Below, piece by piece: positions 1 through 5,623 of a stretch of 6,289 nt of DNA. Positions within the stretch are counted from its first letter, which is position 1. Each line of letters starts with the position of its first letter. Both the position numbers and the translations under genes were made by a program. The DNA is from Alphaproteobacteria bacterium. Its GTDB lineage: Bacteria > Pseudomonadota > Alphaproteobacteria > Rhizobiales > Hyphomicrobiaceae. The DNA lies in contig JAHZKN010000254.1 in assembly GCA_022600335.1 (NCBI GenBank), positions 1 through 6,289 of the forward strand. The letters run 5' to 3'. The notes under the pieces are model-generated. The model had not been told where the DNA came from, made no database searches, and saw only the letters and a program-made list of their open reading frames with translations.

Positions 1-186
1 CATGAAGCCTTTCGTAACCAGCGGTTACGATTGACAGCAGTCGGTCAGGAAGTAGTGGCCGGTGAGTGCGATGCGTTTGGAATCATGGTGCGAGATTGGT
101 GGCTCGGTGGCGTCCATTTGAAATCAGGCGAACCGATGTGGACATGGGATGCTGACGGTCAGAGTCTAAGAATTCGGAAGCCGTAA
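1..186 (+). CDS. C-terminal end of a DUF1835/DUF3658-like protein (5' end outside window)
   Basis: Frame 1 is open from the first base to the TAA at 184-186 and gives 61 residues. The start lies before the window. Visible motifs are LRLTAVGQEVVAGE (residues 9-22), then RDWWLGGVHL (residues 33-42) and MWTWDADGQSL near the end. The order 'LT..G..V..G..D', 'W.GG.HL', 'W.WD....L' is what I remember from the C-terminus of DUF1835/DUF3658-type proteins, whose biochemical role is not established. The gene converges on pyrE, with only 22 bases between the two stop codons and no visible terminator hairpin between them. The family call is from recalled motifs only. That this is a real coding 3' end is more certain than the family. 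Confidence 0.55.
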   Translation, partial: HEAFRNQRLRLTAVGQEVVAGECDAFGIMVRDWWLGGVHLKSGEPMWTWDADGQSLRIRKP

Positions 187-208
187 CCCGTGACCAATCA
201 TGCAATCT

Positions 209-784
209 TTAGTCCTTAAAATCTTCAATCGTCAGCAGTGGTTGGAAATCATAGCCGGCATCTTGGAACGCTTTACCGGCGCCTTCCTGGCGATCGACAA
301 TGGTGACAACGCGCACGATGTTGGCGCCTGCGTCCGTCAAGTTGTCAGCGGCCTTTAGTGCCGAGCTACCGGTCGTCGTCACGTCTTCCAAAACGACAAC
401 ATTTTTTCCTGCCATGGTTTCGTCTGCCGCAAGACCTTCCACCAGGCTGCGCGTGCCATGCTCTTTGGCCTGTTTACGAACAAAGAATGATTGAATGGGC
501 CGCCCCCGCGCATGCGAGACAGCAGCGACAGCGGCAGCAATTGGAACTGCCCCCATTTCCAATCCGCCAGCATAGTCCACTTCGAGATCCCCCAACTGGT
601 CGACAATCAACGCGCCGATGAGATGCGCCCCTTCCGGGTGCAGCATGGTTGGCTTCATGTTGAAGTAAAAGCTGGAGCTACGACCCGATGCCAGTTGGAC
701 AGTATCGCCGGTTTGAAACGAACGGGTTTTGATCAGCGTGATCAATCGCCGGCGATCGGAGGCTGTGTCAGATGGGTTTGTCAT
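209..784 (-). CDS. pyrE: Orotate phosphoribosyltransferase
   Basis: Converts orotate plus PRPP to orotidine 5'-monophosphate and pyrophosphate, the fifth step of de novo UMP synthesis, in the cytoplasm. The protein is 191 aa, near the usual length. Visible blocks are ASGRSSSFYFNMKPT (residues 32-46, substrate-binding region), GGLEMGAVP (73-81), the mobile catalytic loop FVRKQAKEHG (101-110) with Lys104, Lys107 and His109, and the type I PRTase PRPP-binding motif VVVLEDVTTTGSS (129-141) with acidic pair Glu133-Asp134. I chose the ATG at 782-784. The frame extends upstream to a TTG at 881-883, but those 33 residues are unlike the family and run through the spacer. Only a weak SD (GGAAAG, 13 bases before the ATG) is seen. 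The overall pattern matches alphaproteobacterial PyrE. The downstream neighbour converges on it, and the upstream HAD gene is divergent. Confidence 0.95.
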   Translation of the reverse strand: MTNPSDTASDRRRLITLIKTRSFQTGDTVQLASGRSSSFYFNMKPTMLHPEGAHLIGALIVDQLGDLEVDYAGGLEMGAVPIAAAVAAVSHARGRPIQSFFVRKQAKEHGTRSLVEGLAADETMAGKNVVVLEDVTTTGSSALKAADNLTDAGANIVRVVTIVDRQEGAGKAFQDAGYDFQPLLTIEDFKD

Positions 785-789
785 GAGCA

Positions 790-815
790 GTGTGCGGCTT
801 TCCGACGGTGTGCGG
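790..815 (-). repeat. Two 8-bp direct repeats in the pyrE leader
   Basis: On the plus strand GTGTGCGG occurs at 790-797 and again at 808-815, 18 bases apart. In the pyrE mRNA this reads CCGCACAC twice, the second copy only 5 bases before the ATG and the weak GGAAAG SD between the copies. The placement would suit a translational or transcriptional control site, but an 8-base repeat can arise by chance. Confidence 0.35.
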
Positions 816-848
816 ACCCCTGAACCAGGGCCTGTGGATAGGACACTG

Positions 849-889
849 CCGCATGCGGTGTTTGCGGCGGGCTTGTCAAGCAAACCGCC
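849..889. promoter_or_regulatory. Dyads in the pyrE-HAD divergent spacer; possible operator
   Basis: Positions 849-858 are a perfect 10-bp palindrome (CCGCATGCGG). Positions 866-889 form a second dyad: GGCGG (866-870) pairs with CCGCC (885-889), and GCTTG (871-875) pairs with CAAGC (877-881), with AAA bulged. On the minus strand the second dyad contains TTGACA (874-879), which could be the -35 box of pyrE, but no good -10 lies 16-18 bases downstream. A third small dyad, CCCTG/CAGGG, is at 818-830. The rest of the 785-1055 spacer shows no ORF with coding character and no clear promoter for the HAD gene. Confidence 0.3.
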
Positions 890-1055
890 TCAGAAATGCA
901 CAACTGGGGCCATTCCGCCCTGTTACGCGCACGTCGAGGGTTCGGAGGCGTTTCAATGTCACCATCGAATCAGGCTTTGTGGCGTAATTACTCGACCTTT
1001 CGAGACACATCCGGTTTGTTGCCACGCCGATTGTTATCACAAGGACATCAGGGTC

Positions 1056-2060
1056 ATGGCCAAAACAGCGTCATCAAAAACTAGTCGCAAACCGGCCCGC
1101 AGTAAGAGGGCTGCCAGCAAGCCGTCGCAAAGATCTGGCAATCGTGCGAAGAGCAAGCCCAAAACCAAGAAATCGTCGGCCAGCCGTCGTGCGGCTAGTC
1201 CTGCAACAAGCTACGACAAGAAGATCATTGCATTGGTTTATGACTTTGACGGCACGTTGTCGCCAAAGCCGATGCAAGAGTACGCCTTTCTGCCAAAAAT
1301 TGGCGTCGATGCGCGCGCGTTTTGGGCAGAAGCCAATCGCATTTCAAAACAAGAAGGTGCTGACGTTCTCATCACCTACATGCATCTGATGTATCAAAAG
1401 GCAAAGGCCGCTGGTGTTCGAATTGATCGCGATGACCTGGTTGCACAAGGCGCCGACGTTGAACTCTATCCTGGTGTCGAAGACTGGTTTCAACAGATTG
1501 AAGAGTATGCGCACTCGGTTGCAGGCGATCATGGTGTGACGCTACGCCACTATCTGATTTCATCTGGATTGTCTGAGATTATCGAAGGGACGACGATCTA
1601 TTCAAAGTTCCACAATATCTTTGCATCCGAGTATTGGTTCGATGCCTACGCGTTGCCGTATCCCAAGCGGGTGATCACAGATACAGGTAAAACGCAGTAC
1701 TTATTTCGCATCAACAAGGGCCTTGAAGATCATGCGCAAAGCATCAACGAACATATGGATGAAGCGCTAAGACCGGTACCGTTTGCTAACATGATCTACT
1801 TTGGCGACGGTGATACGGATGTTCCTTCGATGGCAGTGATGCGCAAAAACGGCGGCCATGCCATCGCCGTGCATCCACCAGGTGGCGCACAGGCCAAGTG
1901 CATCAATCTGTTTGAAGCGGGCCGGGTCGACTTTTTTGCTGGTGCGGATTATCGCCGCGGCTCAGATCTATTTCAGCGAACCTGCCTCTTGATTGATCGT
2001 ATCGTTGCAGATATTCGTGTCCGGGAGGAGACTTGGCATATGGCCAGCTACCTTAAATAA
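1056..2060 (+). CDS. HAD-superfamily hydrolase with a basic N-terminal tail
   Basis: Predicted phosphatase of the haloacid dehalogenase superfamily, 334 aa; the substrate is unknown. Motif I is VYDFDGTLS, with nucleophile Asp63 and Asp65. Motif II is in LISSGLSEII (Ser169/Ser170). The motif III lysine is probably Lys212, in GKTQYLFRINKG. Motif IV is MIYFGDGDTDVPSM, with Asp251 and Asp255 for Mg2+. The large insert between motifs I and II looks like the helical cap of PSP-like enzymes. Residues 1-50 hold 17 Lys/Arg and no Asp/Glu, an H1-like tail that I do not recall in relatives. The frame is open upstream to 729, but that part is antisense to pyrE. The ATG at 1056 has AAGGA ten bases before it. 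Codons 1-59 contain no other ATG/GTG/TTG, so the tail cannot be removed without losing the first strand. HU follows 143 bases downstream. Confidence 0.87.
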   Translation: MAKTASSKTSRKPARSKRAASKPSQRSGNRAKSKPKTKKSSASRRAASPATSYDKKIIALVYDFDGTLSPKPMQEYAFLPKIGVDARAFWAEANRISKQEGADVLITYMHLMYQKAKAAGVRIDRDDLVAQGADVELYPGVEDWFQQIEEYAHSVAGDHGVTLRHYLISSGLSEIIEGTTIYSKFHNIFASEYWFDAYALPYPKRVITDTGKTQYLFRINKGLEDHAQSINEHMDEALRPVPFANMIYFGDGDTDVPSMAVMRKNGGHAIAVHPPGGAQAKCINLFEAGRVDFFAGADYRRGSDLFQRTCLLIDRIVADIRVREETWHMASYLK

Positions 2061-2190
2061 GAACGTGCGGGGCGGTGGAGTAATCCTTGATTGCGTGTGC
2101 ACAAATCGGCCACACACCCAAGAAATCCTATTAATAGCGTCGTTTCTGAGAGATTCGATGTATGATCCGCGCGGCAATTCGATTCGATAT

Positions 2191-2196
2191 AGAGGG
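2191..2196 (+). promoter_or_regulatory. Ribosome binding site fixing the HU start
   Basis: AGAGGG lies 7 bases before the ATG at 2204. This favours 2204 over the upstream in-frame ATG at 2162, which would add 14 residues with no family resemblance and has only a poorer GAGAG at about 9 bases. Confidence 0.6.
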
Positions 2197-2203
2197 CAAT
2201 CAA

Positions 2204-2557
2204 ATGGCATTAAGAGCTAGAAAAGCACCGGCAAAGTCAAAAGCTAAGAAGGCAGGCGCTGCAAAGAAGATTGAAACCACCACCCTTCGCCATCTGGCGG
2301 CAGAGCTTGCGGAGGCGCACGAACTGCCGAAGAAGCAATCCGTTGAGATCCTTGAAGATCTGGTTGAGGCCATGGCAGCGCACCTGAAAAAGGGTCACAA
2401 AATTCGCATTGGCGGTCTTGGCATCCTGCAGGTTCGCAAGCGTCCAGCACGCATGGGTCGTAACCCTGCAACAGGCGAGACCATCAAGATCAAAGCCTCC
2501 AAGAAGGTGGCCTTCCGTGCCGCTAAGGACCTGAAAGAGCGGTTGGGGTCTCGGTAA
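2204..2557 (+). CDS. HU/IHF-family DNA-binding protein with Lys/Ala-rich N-terminal tail
   Basis: Small nucleoid-associated protein, 117 aa. Residues 1-22 are a Lys/Ala-rich tail. Residues 25-60 are the helical dimerisation part (TTLRHLAAELAEAHELPKK and following). The beta region begins at KIRIGGLGILQVRKR (66-80). The DNA-binding arm carries GRNPATGE (85-92), in which Pro88 is the residue that intercalates into the minor groove in HU/IHF. The C-terminus is IKIKASKKVAFRAAKDLKE. A typical HU is about 90 aa, so the excess is almost wholly the tail. The tail and the GGLGILQVRKR core recall HU-like proteins of Hyphomicrobiales. The gene is likely transcribed alone or with the HAD gene; TATGAT at 2161-2166 could be a -10 box, but no convincing -35 is seen. 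A strong terminator follows 95 bases after the stop. It should bind DNA without strong sequence preference, by homology. Confidence 0.93.
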   Translation: MALRARKAPAKSKAKKAGAAKKIETTTLRHLAAELAEAHELPKKQSVEILEDLVEAMAAHLKKGHKIRIGGLGILQVRKRPARMGRNPATGETIKIKASKKVAFRAAKDLKERLGSR

Positions 2558-2652
2558 CAGCGATTGGCCGGTCTTCTCGTTGTCGTCCTGCAAGCCCCTT
2601 TGGCGGTTGCGGTGTCTGTGGCACGTGAAGGACTGGTGATTGCAGTGTGATC

Positions 2653-2686
2653 AAGAGCCTCTAGCGCTGTGCTAGAGGCTCTTTTT
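2653..2686 (+). terminator. Strong intrinsic terminator after the HU gene
   Basis: A perfect 13-bp stem pairs 2653-2665 with 2671-2683 around a 5-base loop (GCTGT). It overlaps a T5 run (2682-2686) that continues into a T-rich stretch. It ends the HAD/HU transcription unit, and implies that the lipid-kinase-like gene at 2823 has its own promoter or depends on read-through. Confidence 0.92.
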
Positions 2687-2707
2687 CTTGGGTCTTGTTT
2701 AAGCTGG

Positions 2708-2799
2708 AGCTCTGCGTCTGGCCCAAACCCCAGGGAGACGCAGCAGCTGCTCAACCGTGGCCGGTTGGGGTTTCCTGGCAGATTGATGGCGTGGCCAGG
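2708..2799 (+). promoter_or_regulatory. Candidate structured 5' leader of the lipid-kinase-like gene
   Basis: Three inverted repeats occur in a row between the HU terminator and the SD. H1 pairs 2712-2719 with 2736-2743 (8 bp) and, past a bulged C2744, 2708-2711 with 2745-2748 (4 bp). H2 pairs 2752-2757 with 2762-2767 (6 bp, TGGC loop). H3 pairs 2774-2779 with 2794-2799 (6 bp). The H1 loop contains AAACCCCA (2725-2732), complementary to TGGGGTTT (2766-2773) between H2 and H3, so a pseudoknot or an alternative fold is possible. No T run follows, so any control would be translational. I recognise no known riboswitch class. No promoter that would place this region in a transcript is evident. Confidence 0.35.
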
Positions 2800-2810
2800 T
2801 GGTCGAATTC

Positions 2811-2815
2811 AGAGG
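2811..2815 (+). promoter_or_regulatory. Ribosome binding site fixing the lipid-kinase start
   Basis: AGAGG lies 7 bases before the ATG at 2823. The in-frame GTG at 2799 sits within the last base of hairpin H3, has no SD and would add 8 residues that are not part of the kinase fold. Confidence 0.6.
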
Positions 2816-2822
2816 TTCAAAG

Positions 2823-3695
2823 ATGCGCACGCACTTTTTGCTGGTCTCCAATTCGACAGCAGGGCGTGGCCGCCAAGAACGTATCGATGCTGTTGTCAAA
2901 GAACTGGTTAGCCGCGGTTGTTCCGTGACGCCGCTTAACGATGATCGCCAGAGCCTGTTAGACAACAAACACGAACTTGAAAAATTCGATGCCGTAATCG
3001 CTGCGGGCGGTGACGGTACTGTGCGCCGTTTGCTGACCACTGAAGCCGGTCGATCTATCCCCCTCGGGATCATCCCAAACGGCACCGGCAATGTCCTGGC
3101 ACATGAAATTGCGTTGCGACTGCGACCGTCTTTGATCGCGGATGTACTGATCGCTGGACCGGAGATTGTTGTGCATTCCGGTCGCGCGGGGTCAGAGCCG
3201 TTTCTGTTGATGGTTGGACTTGGTTTTGACGGCTGTGTCATCAACCGTCTCAATCACTCTCTCAAGATTTGGTTGGGCAAGGCAGCGTATGGTCCTGCGG
3301 TGCTCTGGGCACTGTGCAAGCGCCAACCCCAGTTTCAGATCTCAATTGATGGCACAGACTACACAGCCGGATGGGTGGTGGTTGCCAACGTCCGTCACTA
3401 TGGCGGTGGGTTTCGCATGGCACCGAATGCTGGTTTAACGCGACGACCCTTCGAAGTCGTCGTCTTTCACTCGTCATCGCGCTGGGTTCGGATGCGTCAA
3501 CTGTTGGCACTTGCTACGGGTCAAATTGAAAGTGCGCCGCAGATGACCGTAGTCAGCGGGCGAGACATTCGCATCAAGGGTCCGCGCGCCGATCTTGAGG
3601 CACAGGCGGACGGTGATCCGCTGGCGATCTGCCCGGACGTCATCGGTTCGGGCGATGACGTCCGCCTCATCGTTCCCAATCGGTTTGTGCGCTAA
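2823..3695 (+). CDS. Diacylglycerol/lipid kinase family protein (DagK catalytic domain)
   Basis: A 290-aa member of the soluble bacterial lipid kinase family (DgkB, YegS and BmrU relatives), which transfer the ATP gamma-phosphate to a lipid hydroxyl such as diacylglycerol at the membrane surface. The catalytic domain starts at FLLVSNSTAGRGR (residues 5-17). Nucleotide-binding GGDGT is at 62-66 and IIPNGTGNVLAHEI at 83-96, corresponding to the GT.ND region of relatives. The C-terminal beta-sandwich domain includes GLGFDG (132-137), VANVRHYGGGF (187-197), MAPNAGLTRRPFEVVV (199-214) and QADGDP (261-266). Length is close to the family norm and no key block is missing. The actual lipid substrate cannot be told from sequence; ceramide or sphingosine kinases share this fold. 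The gene follows a terminator and a possibly structured leader, and faces two convergent genes beyond a terminator-like hairpin. Confidence 0.88.
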   Translation: MRTHFLLVSNSTAGRGRQERIDAVVKELVSRGCSVTPLNDDRQSLLDNKHELEKFDAVIAAGGDGTVRRLLTTEAGRSIPLGIIPNGTGNVLAHEIALRLRPSLIADVLIAGPEIVVHSGRAGSEPFLLMVGLGFDGCVINRLNHSLKIWLGKAAYGPAVLWALCKRQPQFQISIDGTDYTAGWVVVANVRHYGGGFRMAPNAGLTRRPFEVVVFHSSSRWVRMRQLLALATGQIESAPQMTVVSGRDIRIKGPRADLEAQADGDPLAICPDVIGSGDDVRLIVPNRFVR

Positions 3696-3742
3696 CATAG
3701 GATCAGGTGGCAGAACCTTTCACAAAAAGCACCGACCGAAAG

Positions 3743-3774
3743 AAACCGCCGGCCTCAGGTCAGGCCGGCGGTTT
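3743..3774. terminator. Terminator-like hairpin between convergent genes, probably bidirectional
   Basis: A perfect 13-bp GC-rich stem pairs 3743-3755 with 3762-3774 around a 6-base loop. The stem ends in AAA/TTT, so both strands read a hairpin followed by Ts. The minus-strand side continues TTTCTTT, and the plus side is a short TTT then GATATT. It lies 48 bases after the lipid-kinase stop and 37 bases after the stop of the convergent repeat-protein gene. Confidence 0.8.
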
Positions 3775-3810
3775 GATATTAGTTTCAGTTGTAACCTGGT
3801 GCAGCTTGGC

Positions 3811-5361
3811 CTAGCGCTGGCCCCACACCTCAACAGTGCCACTGCCGCCAAGGTTAAAGCTTGTCTTGTACCTCAGGTCGACGCGGCGGATGAACCGCTT
3901 GCGACCCTTGAGATCAAACGGCTGGCTCGACTGGCCGTTGCGCAGCTTGCCATAAATCGGCACGGCTTCTGTTGTTCCATTTTCATAGGTAACGGTCATG
4001 CCGTACAACTTAACCTTCTCTTTTCGTACACGAACTTTCACAGCTCTAAACCGGCCAAAGCGTTTGCCAACGTGAATGGAGTCATCGTCCTTCGAGAACA
4101 TGCCGGCTTTGCGGGCACCAAGAAGGACCCATTTATTGCCGCGTCCAGCACGCCGCTCGCTTTCGCGCAGCCAATCATCAGCGTATTCACCAAAGACCTG
4201 CAGCTGAGCCGTCTTGCGTCGATTGCGAACATCGGCACGATACCTGACCACAATTTGGCGAATGTGCCGGCCCTTGCCACGTCTGCTCTTAAGATCAATT
4301 GGTGGCGTGCCATATCCGGCAGGAACCAACAAATCGACATCAACGCGGTCACGCACGCCATTGCCGTAGACAATGGTGACATCACGGATTTCGATGTCAT
4401 TGCGCAGGGCACGGAACGTGACGCGATCAAAGACACCAGCATCTTTGCCGATGGGGATGACATGGCGTTCACCCCGGAACCCGATCGTTTCTGAACCAAA
4501 CAAGACCCAGTCTTTTGGAACCTGCTTTTGTGCAGATGCCCGAGGACGTCGTGTGTCCCGATCGCTACGGGCAAGCAGTTGTAAGCGGCCCCGTCGGCCT
4601 CTGATGCGGTCAATATCAACGCGAACACGATCAATATTGCGCGCTGAGCGTCCAGCTAAGGAGATGGGTTTCGTCGACTCGCCTGCCCGCAGCCGCTGAT
4701 CGACATCAACGCGTTGTCGTTTGCCGTTGCCAAATACGATGACAACGTCGTCGATGCGAACTGGCCGATCCAGCGCTTTGAGGCGGATCTCATCGAAGCG
4801 ATCTCTGCGGGGGAGTGAATCAAAAACAACATCGCGGTATCTGCGGTTAATTCGTTCCGTTCCCAACACATCAAATTTGGACCGGACGTCTTCGGGCAAA
4901 CCAAGTAATTCAATAGAACCGCGTTCGCGTTGCCATGTTGGTCGCTTGGTGATGATCACACGACGAATGCCACGGGCGTCGCCCGTCAAGTCTAACGCCT
5001 CTGACACTTGGCCAGGATAAATTGGTTCGTAAATTTTTATGTCCTGCGAGCGGCCGTTGCCGAACACGACCTCTAGCCCTGTGATGCGCGCAACCTTGCC
5101 AGTTGCGCGGAGCCGCAATTGACTAAACCGGCCTTGATTGCGGCCGACATCGAACACCACGCGGCGCTCATCATTGAAATTGCGTTTGCGATCTAGCACT
5201 TTGAAGCGGGGATCGATACGCCTTGGGTCAACTCTTTGGCGCTGTCCGCCGCCACCAAAATAGATAGTGCCAAGGCCTGGAATTTCGATTTTTTTCTGGG
5301 CAGCGACTGGAGAAGCAGCCACGATCGCGGCGAAGGAAGCAATGAGGATCTGACGCAGCAC
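3811..5361 (-). CDS. Secreted Arg-rich protein with four tandem DUF2541-like repeats
   Basis: A 516-aa protein of unknown function. Residues 1-21 are a Sec signal peptide: short n-region, hydrophobic ILIASFAAIVAAS, then the small-residue site PVAA before QKK, so periplasmic or outer location is expected. After a Gly/Arg-rich linker come four repeats of about 105 residues: 53-154, 163-264, 285-391 and 411-514. Each follows the scheme '[WF].VL....', 'GRF..lrlr', 'i....V.Y.NG', 'G....p.dL.gr.R.I..v..', then a final beta strand. The NG motifs fall at N102, N212, N334 and N461. The alternating hydrophobic pattern suggests beta-sandwich domains; the scheme resembles DUF2541/YaaI-like single-domain proteins as I recall them. 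The protein is very basic, with 11 Arg/Lys in residues 41-67. The start is a GTG with a perfect AGGAGG. The upstream paralog is 262 bases away on the same strand. I see no catalytic motif, membrane anchor or sorting signal. Confidence 0.8.
   Translation of the reverse strand: MLRQILIASFAAIVAASPVAAQKKIEIPGLGTIYFGGGGQRQRVDPRRIDPRFKVLDRKRNFNDERRVVFDVGRNQGRFSQLRLRATGKVARITGLEVVFGNGRSQDIKIYEPIYPGQVSEALDLTGDARGIRRVIITKRPTWQRERGSIELLGLPEDVRSKFDVLGTERINRRYRDVVFDSLPRRDRFDEIRLKALDRPVRIDDVVIVFGNGKRQRVDVDQRLRAGESTKPISLAGRSARNIDRVRVDIDRIRGRRGRLQLLARSDRDTRRPRASAQKQVPKDWVLFGSETIGFRGERHVIPIGKDAGVFDRVTFRALRNDIEIRDVTIVYGNGVRDRVDVDLLVPAGYGTPPIDLKSRRGKGRHIRQIVVRYRADVRNRRKTAQLQVFGEYADDWLRESERRAGRGNKWVLLGARKAGMFSKDDDSIHVGKRFGRFRAVKVRVRKEKVKLYGMTVTYENGTTEAVPIYGKLRNGQSSQPFDLKGRKRFIRRVDLRYKTSFNLGGSGTVEVWGQR
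3820..5205 (-). repeat. Four internal protein-level repeats
   Basis: The repeat units map to 4900-5205 (R1), 4570-4875 (R2), 4189-4509 (R3) and 3820-4131 (R4). R1 and R2 are the more diverged pair and lack the leading Trp; R3 and R4 begin WVLFG/WVLLG and are joined by a GEYADDWL linker. NG-to-NG spacing is 110, 122 and 127 residues. Similarity is visible in protein but not as long DNA identity, so the duplications are old. Confidence 0.75.
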
Positions 5362-5367
5362 GGTGTG

Positions 5368-5373
5368 CCTCCT
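5368..5373 (-). promoter_or_regulatory. Perfect Shine-Dalgarno supporting a GTG start
   Basis: On the minus strand AGGAGG lies 6 bases before the GTG at 5359-5361. This settles the start at a non-ATG codon, immediately ahead of the signal peptide. Confidence 0.85.
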
Positions 5374-5575
5374 GGGATCAGATGTTACAAATGCACTGCA
5401 CTCAATCGACTAGGATTGACCGCGTGCGACGGTGTCCGATGCCCTGGTCAAAAAACGCCGACATTCGGTTTGATCGGACCTTAGATGAGGGGCGTGCTTA
5501 AAAAAAGACGGTTGCAAACGAAAAGAGCATTTAGATTGTGGCACCTAATCGCCGCCTGCGCGCGCCTAGCACCGC

Positions 5576-5601
5576 CAATTGTGCGATGCGCACATGAATT
5601 G
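5576..5601. repeat. Inverted repeat downstream of the partial paralog's stop
   Basis: CAATT (5576-5580) and GTGCG (5581-5585) pair with CGCAC (5589-5593) and AATTG (5597-5601), with ATG (5594-5596) bulged. On the minus strand this hairpin begins 23 bases after the TAA of the partial gene, but no T run follows directly; a T7 run lies about 70 bases further on. It could stabilise the 3' end of the mRNA. The rest of the 5362-5623 gap shows no convincing gene or promoter. Confidence 0.35.
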
Positions 5602-5623
5602 TAACGAATTGAATTCATTTAAT

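Noticed and set aside
833..841. TGTGGATAG, one mismatch from a DnaA box
   Set aside because: It is a single imperfect copy with no cluster, no AT-rich unwinding element and no origin-linked genes nearby.
785..883. Longer pyrE from a TTG at 881-883
   Set aside because: The extra 33 residues do not match the family N-terminus; the ATG at 784 gives the normal length.
991..1004. CTCGA/TCGAG inverted repeat upstream of the HAD gene
   Set aside because: A 5-bp stem with a 4-base loop is too short to support a regulatory call by itself.
729..1055. Upstream extension of the HAD frame giving a 443-residue protein
   Set aside because: The added part runs antisense through pyrE and then the spacer, is Cys/His/Arg-rich without family resemblance, and the ATG at 1056 has its own SD.
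2161..2166. TATGAT as the -10 box of the HU promoter
   Set aside because: The position fits a short leader to the ATG at 2204, but no hexamer resembling TTGACA lies 16-18 bases upstream, so it is mentioned only as a possibility in the gene entry.
3595..4494. 299-codon open frame on the plus strand
   Set aside because: It overlaps the end of the lipid-kinase gene and lies antisense to the repeat-protein gene, spans the terminator hairpin, and has no SD or recognisable domain. It is a shadow of the opposite strand.
4038..4634. 198-codon minus-strand frame inside the repeat-protein gene
   Set aside because: It is in another frame of a well-supported gene with a signal peptide, a perfect SD and clear repeats; it has no motif of its own.
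5485..5604. 39-residue basic small ORF on the plus strand in the gap between the paralogs
   Set aside because: It starts with ATG and has a Lys/Arg-rich then hydrophobic profile, but the SD is weak and it is no longer than chance would give.
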